The notes beneath the pieces were generated by a model. The model did not search any database, had not been told where the DNA came from, and saw nothing but the letters and a program-made list of their open reading frames with translations. 64,000 bases of DNA from Phytohabitans kaempferiae. GTDB lineage: Bacteria; Actinomycetota; Actinomycetes; Mycobacteriales; Micromonosporaceae. The stretch's first letter is position 1. Each line of letters starts with the position of its first letter. Location: NCBI RefSeq assembly GCF_042433955.1, contig NZ_JBHLUH010000081.1, positions 1 through 64,000 on the forward strand, given 5' to 3'. This document shows, one piece after another, positions 54,124 through 63,923 of this stretch. A program made the translations under genes and the position numbers.

Positions 54124-54714
54124 TCAGAGCGTCGCCGCGATCGCCTTGGCCGCCTCCACATCGGGCCCCGGCAGTGGCACGAAGATGGTGCGGCGGTAGT
54201 ACTCGAGCTCGCGGATGCTCTCCCGGATGTCCGCCAGGGCGCGGTGGGCGAGACCCTTGGCGGGCTGGCCGAAGTACACGCGGGGGTACCAGCGGCGGCA
54301 CAGCTCCTTGATCGACGAGACGTCGATCATCCGGTAGTGCAGGTGGGCGTCGAGCCTCGGCATGTCCCGCGCCACGAAGCCGCGGTCGGTCGCGATCGAG
54401 TTGCCACACAGGGGCGCGGTACGCGGGTCTCGCACCCACTGGGTGATGTACTCCATGATCATGTCTTCGGCCTCGCGAAGGGTGACCGCCGACCGGCGGA
54501 CCTCCTCCGTCAGGCCGGACTTCTCGTGCATCTCGCGGACAACATCGGGCATCGCGGACAGTGCCGCCTCGTCCGCGTGGATGACAACGTCAACCCCCTC
54601 GCCGAGTACGCGCAGGTCAGGGTCGGTGACCAGCGCGGCCACCTCGATCAGCGCGTCCTTGCCGAGGTCGAGCCCGGTCATCTCACAGTCGATCCAGACC
54701 AGAAGATCAGCCAC
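54124..54714 (-). CDS. orn: Oligoribonuclease
   Basis: The ATG at 54714 gives 196 residues, the normal length. The DEDDh exonuclease motifs are present: Exo I in LLVWIDCEMTGLD, Exo II in GNSIATDRGFV, and Exo III in GLAHRALADIRESI, with the His of DEDDh. It degrades 2-5 nucleotide RNAs and pGpG, and is essential in many bacteria. The position after tRNA-His is conserved in actinomycetes. Confidence 0.95.
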   Translation of the reverse strand: MADLLVWIDCEMTGLDLGKDALIEVAALVTDPDLRVLGEGVDVVIHADEAALSAMPDVVREMHEKSGLTEEVRRSAVTLREAEDMIMEYITQWVRDPRTAPLCGNSIATDRGFVARDMPRLDAHLHYRMIDVSSIKELCRRWYPRVYFGQPAKGLAHRALADIRESIRELEYYRRTIFVPLPGPDVEAAKAIAATL

Positions 54715-54778
54715 GGGGTCAGCCTACGCGTCGGCGGTCCTCCATCACTCGGGCCGAAGCGCCGTTACGCTGCTGAAC

Positions 54779-56011
54779 ATGCCGAAAGCCATCCGGATCG
54801 CCACGGTCACGGCACTCGCCGCCGCGGTCGCCGCCTTCCTCGGGTGGTACGGCAACCGGCACGACTTCTTTGACCTGCGCATTTACGTGAGCGCGATGCG
54901 GTGGTGGGCGGACGGGCACCCGCTCTACGAGTACGCGCAGCCCGACCGGGTGCAAGGTGAGCTGTACTTCACCTATCCCCCGTTCGCGGCGGCGCTGCTC
55001 CGGCCGCTCGCCGAGATCCCGATGGGCGCCACCATCACGATCTTCCTGATCGGCACCGCGGTGGCCATCGGCATCACCACGTGGTGGCTGGTCACGCCCG
55101 TCGCCCTCCGCCACCGGCAGCCGCCGTGGTTCGCCGCCGGGCTGGCCATCCCGCTGGTCTTCGCGATCGAGCCGACGCGTGAGACGTTCACCTTTGGTCA
55201 GATCAACATGCTGCTGGTGCTGCTGATCCTCGGCGACCTGCTGCTGCTCGTCACCAGAAACTCGCGCTGGGCCGGGGTGGGCGTGGGGCTGGCGACCGCG
55301 CTCAAGCTGTACCCGGGGATCTTCATCGTCTATCTCCTGGCCACGCGGCGCTGGCGCGCGGCGATCACCGCGAGCGCGACGGCGGCCGGCGCGACCCTGC
55401 TCGCGGCCGCGTTGGCGCCGCGCGACTCGTGGCAGTTCTGGACGCACGAACTGTGGGCGACCGACCGCGTGGGGCGCACCGACTACACGGGCAACCAGTC
55501 GCTGCTCGGGCTGATCGGCCGCGCCGCCATCCCCGACGAACCGAGCCGCCTGGTGTGGCTGGGGCTGGTGGCGCTCATCGCCGTGTACGGCCTGCGCCGC
55601 GCCGCCCAGGCCGCCCGTGGCGGCGACGAGGTCGCGGGGCTCGCGCTGGCCGGGCTGGTGGGCGCGCTGGTCAGCCCGATCGCGTGGACCCATCACGTGT
55701 ACTGGTACGTGCCCGCCTTCGTCGTGCTGGTCGACGCCGCCCTGCGCGAACGCGACCTGCGACCCCGGCTGGCCCTGCTCGGCGTGGCCGCCGTGGGCTA
55801 CCTGGTGCTGCTGCGCGGCGTGGTCTCGTTTGACGACTGGGGCATCGCGCCGCTGCCGACCGACACGGTGGGCGAGTTCCTGCGGCGCAACGCGTATGCG
55901 CTGCTCGCGCTGGTCTTGATCGCGGTTCTCCCGGTACGTACCGGGGTGCTCGATTATCGCAGACGAGGGGCGAAATGGACAGACCTACCTACTCACGCCC
56001 GAGTCGGCTAA
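54779..56011 (+). CDS. GT87-family polyprenol-dependent glycosyltransferase
   Basis: The ATG at 54779 gives 410 residues with about 10-11 membrane segments. The first loop has DLRIYVSAMRWWADG and YFTYPPFAAALLRPL, the pattern of GT87 (DUF2029) mannosyltransferases, with an Asp near residue 32 as in the PimE family. These enzymes transfer mannose from polyprenyl-phosphate-mannose on the outer membrane face, in lipoglycan or glycolipid synthesis. The exact product is unknown. A strong hairpin terminator follows. Confidence 0.85.
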   Translation: MPKAIRIATVTALAAAVAAFLGWYGNRHDFFDLRIYVSAMRWWADGHPLYEYAQPDRVQGELYFTYPPFAAALLRPLAEIPMGATITIFLIGTAVAIGITTWWLVTPVALRHRQPPWFAAGLAIPLVFAIEPTRETFTFGQINMLLVLLILGDLLLLVTRNSRWAGVGVGLATALKLYPGIFIVYLLATRRWRAAITASATAAGATLLAAALAPRDSWQFWTHELWATDRVGRTDYTGNQSLLGLIGRAAIPDEPSRLVWLGLVALIAVYGLRRAAQAARGGDEVAGLALAGLVGALVSPIAWTHHVYWYVPAFVVLVDAALRERDLRPRLALLGVAAVGYLVLLRGVVSFDDWGIAPLPTDTVGEFLRRNAYALLALVLIAVLPVRTGVLDYRRRGAKWTDLPTHARVG

Positions 56012-56061
56012 TCTTTCCTTAACAGACAAGCTCCCCCGTGTTACACCGTTTCCCCCGGTGA

Positions 56062-56098
56062 GAGTGGCCCTCCGCAAACGGCATGCGGAGGGCCACTC
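56062..56098 (+). terminator. Strong intrinsic terminator hairpin
   Basis: A perfect 15-bp stem (gagtggccctccgca with tgcggagggccactc) and 7-base loop lie 50 bases after the GT87 stop. It can also terminate the minus-strand genes that follow. Confidence 0.85.
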
Positions 56099-56159
56099 GC
56101 CATTCCTACCCGCTGCGGGCCCCGGCCAGGTGGGAGGCACGCCGTGGTTGGGCTCGGGG

Positions 56160-56279
56160 TCACCCGACGGCGTTGAGCACCGAGGCCAGATGGGCTACCG
56201 CGATGCCCGCCGTGGGCCAGACCGCCGCTCCCGCGGCCTCGCCCTCCGCCGCCCCGTGCCAGAAAGACCTCCACCGCAA
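56160..56279 (-). CDS. Possible small protein (39 aa)
   Basis: A TTG at 56279 opens a frame reading SFWHGAAEGEAAGAAVW then AGIAVAHLASVLNAVG, ending at TGA 56160-56162. It lies 4 bases after the stop of the next upstream gene on the same strand. The helix-like composition looks protein-coding, but there is no ribosome site. I do not recognise it. It may be a C-terminal remnant. Confidence 0.3.
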   Translation of the reverse strand: MRWRSFWHGAAEGEAAGAAVWPTAGIAVAHLASVLNAVG

Positions 56280-56283
56280 GGCC

Positions 56284-57567
56284 CTAGTCGCGGCGGGCGC
56301 GGCGGGCGGTGGACGGGGATGCGGCGGCTGCGGGGCTGGCGTCGGTGGGGAGGCCGGCTGCGGTCTTGCGGCGACGCGTTGAGCGGGACTTGGCGCCGAG
56401 CGATCCCAGCGCGCTCGCGAGGTCCGCGGAGCCGGGCAGGTCCGGCCCGGTCACCTCGGCGCGCTCGAACTCGGGCAGCTCGGCATCGCCCGGCCCCGCA
56501 CCGTCGCCCGCGCCAGCATCGCGCAGGTCGGCGACGTCGCCCGCGCCGGCATTGCCCAGGTCCGCGTCGCCGTCCGTGCCAGCGCTTCGCGGGTCGGCGC
56601 CGTGGATGTCGGTGTCGCCCAGGTCCGCGTCGCGGAGGTGGGCAGCGCGCGTGTCACCAGCGGCCAGGCCAGCGCCGCGCGGGGCGGCGACGCCCGAGGC
56701 CACGAGCACACCGGGCGCCTGCTCGCGCGCCGGCGCGGAAGGCGAAGACGGCGCCGGCAACGGGGCGGGCGTGACGCCAACGCTCGGATGGGGCGGCCAG
56801 GTCAGGATCGGCTGTACCGGCATCGGTGTGGGAGCGGCCCAGCCTGGCCGTACCTGCTGTGGCGTGACCACCTGCGGCGGCGCCGGCGGCGGGAGGACGT
56901 CGGCGAGCGTGGCGGGCCTCGGGGCGGCCGGGCGGCGTACGGGCCAGGCGAGCGTCGCCATGCCCAGCACGATCAGCACCGCACCTGCCACGAGCAGGCC
57001 CCAGGTCGCCGGGGCGAGCCAGCCGGGGCGTACCTCGACGCGCAGGTCCACCGTCATCCCGGCCTGGCCGTCGGGGTGCATGACGACCAGGGCCAGGTGC
57101 TGGCCGCGCACCTGGGCGGAGTCCCAGGCTACGGCGCCGGTACCGGCTGCCTGCCAGGCTGGCTGCGCGGCGGGTACGGCCGTGCCCTCGACGGGCGTGA
57201 CCCGCACCGGCAGCGGGCCGCTGGTGAGGCTGACCCGGTCGACCTGGGCGTACGCGACGCCGGCGAGGTAGCGGGCCACATCCGTCGCGGGCGCGATGCC
57301 CACCAGCGCCGGGCCGGCCTCGGTCTCGGCCGTGACCCGCAGGCGCGTGTCGCGGGCGCGCGTGAACGGGGCCTCGCGGCGCAGGAGGGCGTCCAGGTCG
57401 GGTACGACGACGGCGTGACCGGGGGTGGTGATCCGCTCGACCCGGCCGCTGAACGCGCCGTCGCCGTCGCGGTGTTGCATGGCCGTCCACAGTGCACCGC
57501 CGACCAGCAGCACCGGCAATCCGATGGTGAGCAGCAGCATCCCCGCCGCTGTGCGCACGATCCGCAT
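56284..57567 (-). CDS. Membrane protein with degenerate pentapeptide-like repeats
   Basis: The ATG at 57567 was chosen because GGAGGGGGA precedes it. The 427-residue protein has an N-terminal membrane segment (AAGMLLLTIGLPVLLVGGAL), an outside domain of about 150 residues, and a second segment (TWGLLVAGAVLIVLGMATL). The C-terminal part is Pro-rich, with repeats of the A-D-L-x-x type (HLRDADLGDTDIHGADPRS) and a basic tail. It is probably cytoplasmic at its C-terminus. The function is unknown. It stands between terminators and the copper genes. Confidence 0.6.
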   Translation of the reverse strand: MRIVRTAAGMLLLTIGLPVLLVGGALWTAMQHRDGDGAFSGRVERITTPGHAVVVPDLDALLRREAPFTRARDTRLRVTAETEAGPALVGIAPATDVARYLAGVAYAQVDRVSLTSGPLPVRVTPVEGTAVPAAQPAWQAAGTGAVAWDSAQVRGQHLALVVMHPDGQAGMTVDLRVEVRPGWLAPATWGLLVAGAVLIVLGMATLAWPVRRPAAPRPATLADVLPPPAPPQVVTPQQVRPGWAAPTPMPVQPILTWPPHPSVGVTPAPLPAPSSPSAPAREQAPGVLVASGVAAPRGAGLAAGDTRAAHLRDADLGDTDIHGADPRSAGTDGDADLGNAGAGDVADLRDAGAGDGAGPGDAELPEFERAEVTGPDLPGSADLASALGSLGAKSRSTRRRKTAAGLPTDASPAAAASPSTARRARRD

Positions 57568-57727
57568 GTCCCCGTCCCCCTCCAGCGACGCCCCGAAGGG
57601 CGCCCGACAAGGGACGCCAGCAGAACCGACAAGACGTCCCTTATGAGGTGAAACGAGGCTACGGCCGTCAGGACGCCCGTACCGGCCAGACGAACGCGAG
57701 CACAACCTTCCGCGAAAACGCTGGCGG

Positions 57728-58420
57728 TCAGGAAGTGCGGCGGCTCCGGGCGAAGGCGAGCCCGCCCAGGGCCAGACCTCCCAGGCCCGCGACCAGCGCG
57801 ACCACCGCCAGGATGATGGCCAGCCCGTCCGCGACGCCCTCGTCCTCGTCCGGCGTGGCCGCGGCCGGGGGCGCTGAAGCGGCCGGGGAGTTGTCGGCGG
57901 CCACCAGCCTGAGCACCGGCGCGGGGTTTTCCGGCTCCTCGGCGCCCGGCTGCGGCTCCTCGATCCACCGGGAGACGTTGCCGTCGGAGTACGTCTGAAG
58001 CGCCTTGAAGACCATCGTCTCGGCGTCGGGCAGCGGGCCCATCGAGACCGGGAACTCGGCGAACTCGCCCGGCTTGACCCCGCCGCCCGACGCCGCGGTC
58101 CAGGTGATCTTCGAGACCACCTCGCTGACCTGGGCTCCGTGCACGTCGATGGGCGGGTCGACCTTGCGCCGCTCGATCTGGGCTGTCCAGCCGGCGACCG
58201 GCATGATCGAGACCGAGCCGACCGGCGCGTTCTCCGGGAGTACCACCTCGAGTTTGACCGTGGACGCGGTGTCGCTCTCGTTCGGCACGCGGAACGCGAG
58301 CCGCGCGAACCCGCCCTTCTCGGCCTCCTTCGGGTTCACCGTCACGTGGGCCGAGGCCGGCGCGGCGAAAATCACCAGGACGGCGAGGAGCGCGCCGAAT
58401 ACGAGAGCAACGCGTTTCAT
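57728..58420 (-). CDS. YcnI/DUF1775 copper-related protein
   Basis: The ATG at 58420 opens a signal peptide (ALVFGALLAVLVIFAAP). After cleavage the mature N-terminus is AHVTVNPKEAEKGG, where the first His binds copper in YcnI. The DUF1775 domain follows (LAFRVPNESDTASTVKLEV, then AQIERRKVDPPID), and a C-terminal membrane segment (LAIILAVVALVAGLG) anchors it. It lies 12 bases after the CopC-CopD gene on the same strand. It probably binds and hands over Cu(II) outside the membrane. Confidence 0.88.
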   Translation of the reverse strand: MKRVALVFGALLAVLVIFAAPASAHVTVNPKEAEKGGFARLAFRVPNESDTASTVKLEVVLPENAPVGSVSIMPVAGWTAQIERRKVDPPIDVHGAQVSEVVSKITWTAASGGGVKPGEFAEFPVSMGPLPDAETMVFKALQTYSDGNVSRWIEEPQPGAEEPENPAPVLRLVAADNSPAASAPPAAATPDEDEGVADGLAIILAVVALVAGLGGLALGGLAFARSRRTS

Positions 58421-58431
58421 GGGAAACCCTT

Positions 58432-60144
58432 CTATTTGATCGGCACGATGGCTGTCACCGTGGCCTGGTCGATCTCGGAGATACGGATGGTGAAGCGGAA
58501 CTCCCAGTCGCCTTCGAGCGGGAGCGTGATCTCGCCGGTGGCGTGGTTGTCGGTGAGCGGCAGCAGCGGGATGTCGACCGGCGCCACCTCGTTGGCCGGC
58601 AGCGCGGCCGTGCCCTTCCACTCGACCACCGGGAGCGGCTTGTTGGCCTGGTCGTAGGCGTACAGGTGGACCGAGTTGTTGCCCTTGCGCGCCGGGTCGA
58701 CCTCGACCTGGAGGTTGAAGAGGTTGCTGTTGAGCGTCGCCGAGTAGTAGCCGGGTCCGCTCAGCTCCTCGTTGGCCGCCGCGGTGCGGGCGGGCGTGGT
58801 CTGCACCAGCACGGCGGTAAGGCCCAGCACGACGGCCGTGATACCCAGTTCGACGCCGACCGCACGGCGCAGCCGCCGCGGCCCGCCGCCGGCCAGCCGG
58901 TCCCGGACCAGCTTCCGGGAGTACGCGGCGACGGCGACCACCGCGCCGAAGAGCACCACCTTGGCGATGATGAGCCGGCCGTACGTGGTCGACACGAGTG
59001 CGTCCGGCGTGCCCACCTCGATCAGCGCCTGCACGGTGCCGGCCAGTACCAGCGCGGACACCGCGAGGGCGGCCCAGCGCGACCAGATCGGCAGGATCGC
59101 GCCAAGCTCACGGTCGTTGGCCTGGCGGAGCAGGAACGCGAGCAGCATCACCAGTCCGCCCAGCCACACCGCCATGCTGGCCAGGTGGACCGCGTCGACC
59201 ACCACTGAGACCGCGGCGACCGGGGAGGCGGCCGGATGCCCGGCGATCGGCCAGGTGAAGAGCGCGGCACCGCCGAGCACCGCCAGCAGGATCTGGTCGA
59301 CCCGCCCGGTCTCGCCGCGCAGCAGGGGGCGCAGCAGCAGCGCGATGGCCACGAGCAGGCCGAGCCGGATCAGGTGGGCGGTGCCGAACGTACTGGACAG
59401 CACGTTGCGCAGCGTCTCGCCGGAGACGTCGAAGAGCCCGCCGCCGCTCGTGTACGGCACCTGGAGCCAGATCCCGGCCAGTGTGGCGAGCGTCACGAGA
59501 CCCATGCCGCTCCAGACCACGCCCGACGGGCCGCTCCGCGACAGGCGCGCCGGCCACAGCAGGCTGAGCACGAGCACCGGCCCCACCAGCAGCACCAGGC
59601 CGACGTACCCGATGTAGCGCACCACCTTCGTGCCGGTCGCGACGGTGGGGTTGTCGGCCTCCTCCTCGACGGCGTCGCTCGGCGGTGTGGTGGAGGGGGC
59701 GCCCACCGAGTACGTGAAGCCGCCCGAGACGGGGTGGCTGTCCGCCGAGATCACCCGGTAGCTGACCAGGTACGTCCCGCGCGCCCCGGTCTGCTCCACC
59801 GAAATGGTCACGACCCGGCCGTCGAAGCTCGCGTCACCCCGGTCGACCCGCTTGCCGTCCGGGCCGATCACGCGCACGCGGTCGGGCACCTTGCGCACCG
59901 ACTCGGTGAAGGTGAGCACCACCTCGGCCGGCGCGACCTGGAGCACCGAGTTGCCGATCGGGTTGCTGCTGTCGAGTACGGCGTGGGCGCTGGCGGGGGC
60001 GGCCGGCAGGGCGAGGGCCGCGAACGCGCCAGCGACCAGTGCGAGGAGCAGGAGCGAGAGTCGCGTGGCTACGGACCTTCCGCGTGCCGGGCCAGTGCCA
60101 GGCGACGGGGCGTGGGGGGAGGGGCGGCGGGTCATGACGGCCAT
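58432..60144 (-). CDS. CopC-CopD fusion copper-handling membrane protein
   Basis: The ATG at 60144 (or 60135) starts a signal peptide (LSLLLLALVAGAFAALALP). Mature CopC-like part: SAHAVLDSSNPIGNSVLQ with its N-terminal His, and YRVISADSHPVSGGFTYS. The CopD part has about eight membrane segments (from YIGYVGLVLLVGPVLVLSL) with His-containing regions. The C-terminal beta domain (from NEELSGPGYYSATLN) is outside the membrane. CopC binds Cu(II) and CopD is thought to import it. With the YcnI gene it forms a copper-acquisition operon. Confidence 0.88.
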   Translation of the reverse strand: MAVMTRRPSPHAPSPGTGPARGRSVATRLSLLLLALVAGAFAALALPAAPASAHAVLDSSNPIGNSVLQVAPAEVVLTFTESVRKVPDRVRVIGPDGKRVDRGDASFDGRVVTISVEQTGARGTYLVSYRVISADSHPVSGGFTYSVGAPSTTPPSDAVEEEADNPTVATGTKVVRYIGYVGLVLLVGPVLVLSLLWPARLSRSGPSGVVWSGMGLVTLATLAGIWLQVPYTSGGGLFDVSGETLRNVLSSTFGTAHLIRLGLLVAIALLLRPLLRGETGRVDQILLAVLGGAALFTWPIAGHPAASPVAAVSVVVDAVHLASMAVWLGGLVMLLAFLLRQANDRELGAILPIWSRWAALAVSALVLAGTVQALIEVGTPDALVSTTYGRLIIAKVVLFGAVVAVAAYSRKLVRDRLAGGGPRRLRRAVGVELGITAVVLGLTAVLVQTTPARTAAANEELSGPGYYSATLNSNLFNLQVEVDPARKGNNSVHLYAYDQANKPLPVVEWKGTAALPANEVAPVDIPLLPLTDNHATGEITLPLEGDWEFRFTIRISEIDQATVTAIVPIK

Positions 60145-60279
60145 GATTTCTGAGCCAGGCGCGCTGAGGCGAGCCGGGGCGCATAGCCGGTCATGGCTAT
60201 CTAGTCGGCGGAGGGGCGGAAAAAGTTCCCGGAGGGGCACTCAACGATTTTCCAGGCAACCCGCGTACCCTGAGTTGCC

Positions 60280-60828
60280 GTGATTCCCGCCCAGCGTGAA
60301 GGCCACGCCGCCGACGACTGGGTGCACGCTGCCCGCGCCGGCGACCCGGCCGCGCAGGCGGCGTTCGTGCAGGTCACCCAGGTCGAGGTGTGGCGGTTCG
60401 TGGCCGCTCTGGTCGACCCGGGCAGCGCAGACGATCTGACCCAGGAGACCTACCTGCGGGCGTTTCGGGCACTCCCCTCGTTCGAGGGTCGCTCCAGCGC
60501 GCGCACCTGGCTGCTCGGCATCGCCCGCCGCGCCTGCGCCGACCACGTGCGCGGCCTGGTCCGCCGCCGCCGGCTCGACGAGCGGCTGGCCGCGCAGGCA
60601 CACACCGACGGCCCTTACCCTGACCCGGCCCAGCAGCTCGGCGCGGCTGACCTGCTGCGGCGGCTGCCCGACGAGCGGCGTGGCGCGTTCGTGCTGACCC
60701 AGGTGCTCGGCCTGTCATACGCCGAGGCCGCCGACGTGGAGGGCGTGCCGGTCGGCACGATCCGCTCCCGGGTCGCGCGCGCCCGCGCCGAGCTTGTCGA
60801 CGCGCTCGGCGACGCTCTCGCCAGTTAG
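60280..60828 (+). CDS. ECF-type RNA polymerase sigma factor
   Basis: The GTG at 60280 gives 182 residues. Region 2 holds DDLTQETYLRAFRALPSF and the WLLGIARRACADHVR stretch. Region 4 has RRGAFVLTQVLGLSYAEAA and GTIRSRVARARAEL. No anti-sigma gene with a clear ZAS domain follows, unlike many ECF loci. It is divergent to the CopC-CopD gene, so it may respond to copper or redox stress together with the redox genes downstream. Target promoter unknown. Confidence 0.9.
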   Translation: MIPAQREGHAADDWVHAARAGDPAAQAAFVQVTQVEVWRFVAALVDPGSADDLTQETYLRAFRALPSFEGRSSARTWLLGIARRACADHVRGLVRRRRLDERLAAQAHTDGPYPDPAQQLGAADLLRRLPDERRGAFVLTQVLGLSYAEAADVEGVPVGTIRSRVARARAELVDALGDALAS

Positions 60829-60862
60829 CCCGAGGAACCTCCCACACCCGTAGGACGACTTA

Positions 60863-61378
60863 ATGAATGTGACTGTCGCGAGTCCGCCCGTTTCGCCCGC
60901 ATCTGTCAGCAGATGGCACACCGCGCGACCGTGGCTCGGCACGCTGGTGCGGTTGGGGCTCGCCGCCGTCTGGCTGGTGGCCGGGGGCGCCAAGGTCGGC
61001 GACCTCGCCGCTTCCGGGCGAGCCGTCAACGCGTACGACGTGATGCCCTACGACCTCGCGAAGGTGATCGGCGCCGCACTCCCGTTCGTGGAGGTCGCGC
61101 TCGGCCTACTCCTGCTGGTGGGACTCGCCACGCGCCTCGCCGCCGGCGTCTCCGCGGCACTGCTGGTCGTCTTCATCGCGGGTATCACGCAGGCGTGGGC
61201 GCGAGGGCTACAGATCGACTGCGGCTGCTTCGGCAACGGCGGTCAGCTCGCCGCCGGCCAGAGCCCCTCGTACGGCCCGGAGATCCTCCGCGACCTGGGC
61301 TTCCTGGCACTCGCCGGGTTCCTCCTGATCTGGCCCCTCACCCGTTTGTCCATCGATAGCTGGCTGGAGAAGAAATGA
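60863..61378 (+). CDS. MauE/DoxX-like membrane protein
   Basis: The ATG at 60863 gives 171 residues with four membrane segments (LVRLGLAAVWLVAGGAKVG, VIGAALPFVEVALGLLLLV, then two more). The Cys pair in LQIDCGCFGNGGQ is the MauE hallmark for electron transfer to a partner thioredoxin-like protein. It overlaps the DsbA-like gene that follows by 4 bases, so they are probably a disulfide-handling pair at the membrane. Confidence 0.85.
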   Translation: MNVTVASPPVSPASVSRWHTARPWLGTLVRLGLAAVWLVAGGAKVGDLAASGRAVNAYDVMPYDLAKVIGAALPFVEVALGLLLLVGLATRLAAGVSAALLVVFIAGITQAWARGLQIDCGCFGNGGQLAAGQSPSYGPEILRDLGFLALAGFLLIWPLTRLSIDSWLEKK

Positions 61379-62073
61379 GTACCAGGGCTGGGCAGAAGCA
61401 GGCCGCCCGCGTGGTGCGCGACCAGATCGCCCGCGAGAAGCGGCGCACGCGCACGTTGTGGACGTCGATCGCGGCGGTGGCTGTGCTGGCCATCGCCGGG
61501 CTGATCGGCTGGGGCGTGGTGGCGAGCCAGAACTCGGGCAACTTCACGCCCCCGCCGGGCGCGGTCGAGAACGGCACCGGCATCGCGGTGGGCAATGGGC
61601 CTACCAAGATCGACATCTACGAAGACTTCATCTGCCCCGGCTGCGGGCAGTTCGAGCGGCAGACCGGCGGGACCATCGACCAGCTGATCTCGGAGGGCAA
61701 GGTCACCGTCGTCTACCATCCGGTCGCCTACCTGGACCGGGCCTCCAGCACCGACTACTCCACACGCGCGTCGGCCGCTTCCGGCGCCGCGGCGGAGGGC
61801 GGTAAGTTCCGGGAGTACAAAAAGGCGCTCTTCGCGCAGCAGCCAGCCGAGGGCGGTGCCGGCCTCAGCGACGACCAGCTGATCGAGATCGGCCGGTCGG
61901 TCGGCCTCGGAGACGCCTTCGCCCAGGCGGTACGGGACGGGAAGTACAAGGCGTGGACGGCACACGTGACCGACGAAGCGAGTGGCGACGGCGTCACCGG
62001 CACGCCCACCGTCCGGGTAAACGGCAAGGACGTCCCGCCCTCCACGCAGGCCATCCTCGCGGCGGTCGGCTGA
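61375..62073 (+). CDS. DsbA-like thioredoxin-fold protein, membrane-anchored
   Basis: The ATG at 61375 overlaps the MauE stop. The 232-residue product has one N-terminal membrane segment (SIAAVAVLAIAGLIGWGVV). The thioredoxin-fold domain has CPGC in YEDFICPGCGQFE and the cis-Pro in DGVTGTPTVRVNG. It acts outside the membrane in disulfide exchange, with MauE as a likely electron partner. The length is normal for actinomycete DsbA/DSBA-like domains. Confidence 0.9.
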   Translation: MSTRAGQKQAARVVRDQIAREKRRTRTLWTSIAAVAVLAIAGLIGWGVVASQNSGNFTPPPGAVENGTGIAVGNGPTKIDIYEDFICPGCGQFERQTGGTIDQLISEGKVTVVYHPVAYLDRASSTDYSTRASAASGAAAEGGKFREYKKALFAQQPAEGGAGLSDDQLIEIGRSVGLGDAFAQAVRDGKYKAWTAHVTDEASGDGVTGTPTVRVNGKDVPPSTQAILAAVG

Positions 62074-63120
62074 GCAGGCTTGCTCTGGCCGCGGTCGCCG
62101 GTGTCCTCGGGGCGCTGGTGGCCGCGGCCCCCGCGTCCGCGCACGGTGGCGACGCGCCCGACGCGACCAACTACCGCACGGTGGTGACCTCGGTGCCGCC
62201 GGTGCCGGGGCTGACCGTACGGGAGATCGAGGCGGGCGCCCGGCTGGAGCTCGACAACCGCACCGGCCGCACGATCGAGGTGCTCGGCTACGGCGGAGAG
62301 CCCTACCTCGAGGTGCGCCCCGACGGCGTGTACGAGAACACGCGCTCCCCCGCCACCTACCTCAACGCCACGCTCGCCGGCGACACCGAGCCACCGGCCA
62401 CCGCCGACCCGACCCAGCCGCCGGAGTGGCGCCGCACCTCGGACGAGCCGGTGGCGCGCTGGCACGACCACCGCACGCACTGGATGACCGCCGAGCCGCC
62501 GCCCCCCGTCAAGGCGGACCCGGCCCGCGAGCACCGGATCCGCGACTGGGTCGTGCCGCTCCGCGAGGGCGTGTCCACTATGGAGGTACGCGGCACGCTC
62601 GACTGGGTCCCGCCGCCGAGCCCGGGCCTGTGGTGGGCGTTCGTGGTGCTCGTCGGCGCCGCCGTGGCCGCGCTCGGGCTGTGGTCGCGGGCGCTGCCGG
62701 TGCTCGCCGGGCTGGCCGTCGCGCTGGGGCCGGTCGCGATCGCGTACGCGGTGGCGCGCGAACTGGACGCCGGCACCACCGGAGTCGGCCCGGTGATCGT
62801 GGGGCTGCTCGTCGGGCAGGTGTGGCCGGTGGCCACCGGACTGGCCGTGATCGCCGCCGGTGTGTACGCCCTCGCCCGCCGCCCGGCCGCCGACTTCGCC
62901 CTCGCCATGGCCGCCACCTGCGTGGCCGTCTTCTCCGGTGCGGCCAACGCGGCGGTGTTCGCCCGCGGTGTCGTACCCGTGTCGTGGTCCCCGGCCACCG
63001 CGCGCCTGGTGATCCTGGTGGTGATCGCGGTGGGCGGCGGTGTGGCGGTGGCGGCCGCGCTCCGCATGCGCGACGCGGCCCGGCGGGCGCCCCAGGAACG
63101 GGAAGAGGAAGTGGAAACGG

Positions 63121-63131
<11 letters not shown>
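62070..63131 (+). CDS. Secreted/membrane protein with signal peptide, possible CTG start
   Basis: The frame has no ATG, GTG or TTG near its N-terminus. The CTG at 62070 overlaps the previous stop (CTGA) and gives LSRLALAAVAGVLGALVAA then SAHGGDAPDATNYR, a clean signal peptide. The only ATG is 61953, which would need 120 bases of overlap and lose the signal. After a 150-residue outside region come about six membrane segments (LWWAFVVLVGAAVAALGLW to LVILVVIAVGGGVAVAAA). Function unknown. The His-rich mature N-terminus resembles copper proteins. It overlaps the cbiO gene by 11 bases, tail to tail. Confidence 0.6.
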
Positions 63132-63863
<732 letters not shown>

Positions 63864-63867
<4 letters not shown>

Positions 63868-63923
63868 TCGGCGCCCCCGGTGAGATCCGGAGCGAAGCGG
63901 AGGATCTTTCTTGGGGCGATCAT
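63864..63923 (-). CDS. Nineteen-residue micro-ORF overlapping both neighbours
   Basis: The frame ATG 63923 to TGA 63864-63866 reads MIAPRKILRFAPDLTGGAE. Its ATG overlaps the stop of the upstream gene (ATGA) and its stop overlaps the ATG of cbiO (ATGA). Such double overlap favours passage of ribosomes from gene to gene. Whether the peptide has a function is unknown. Confidence 0.4.
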
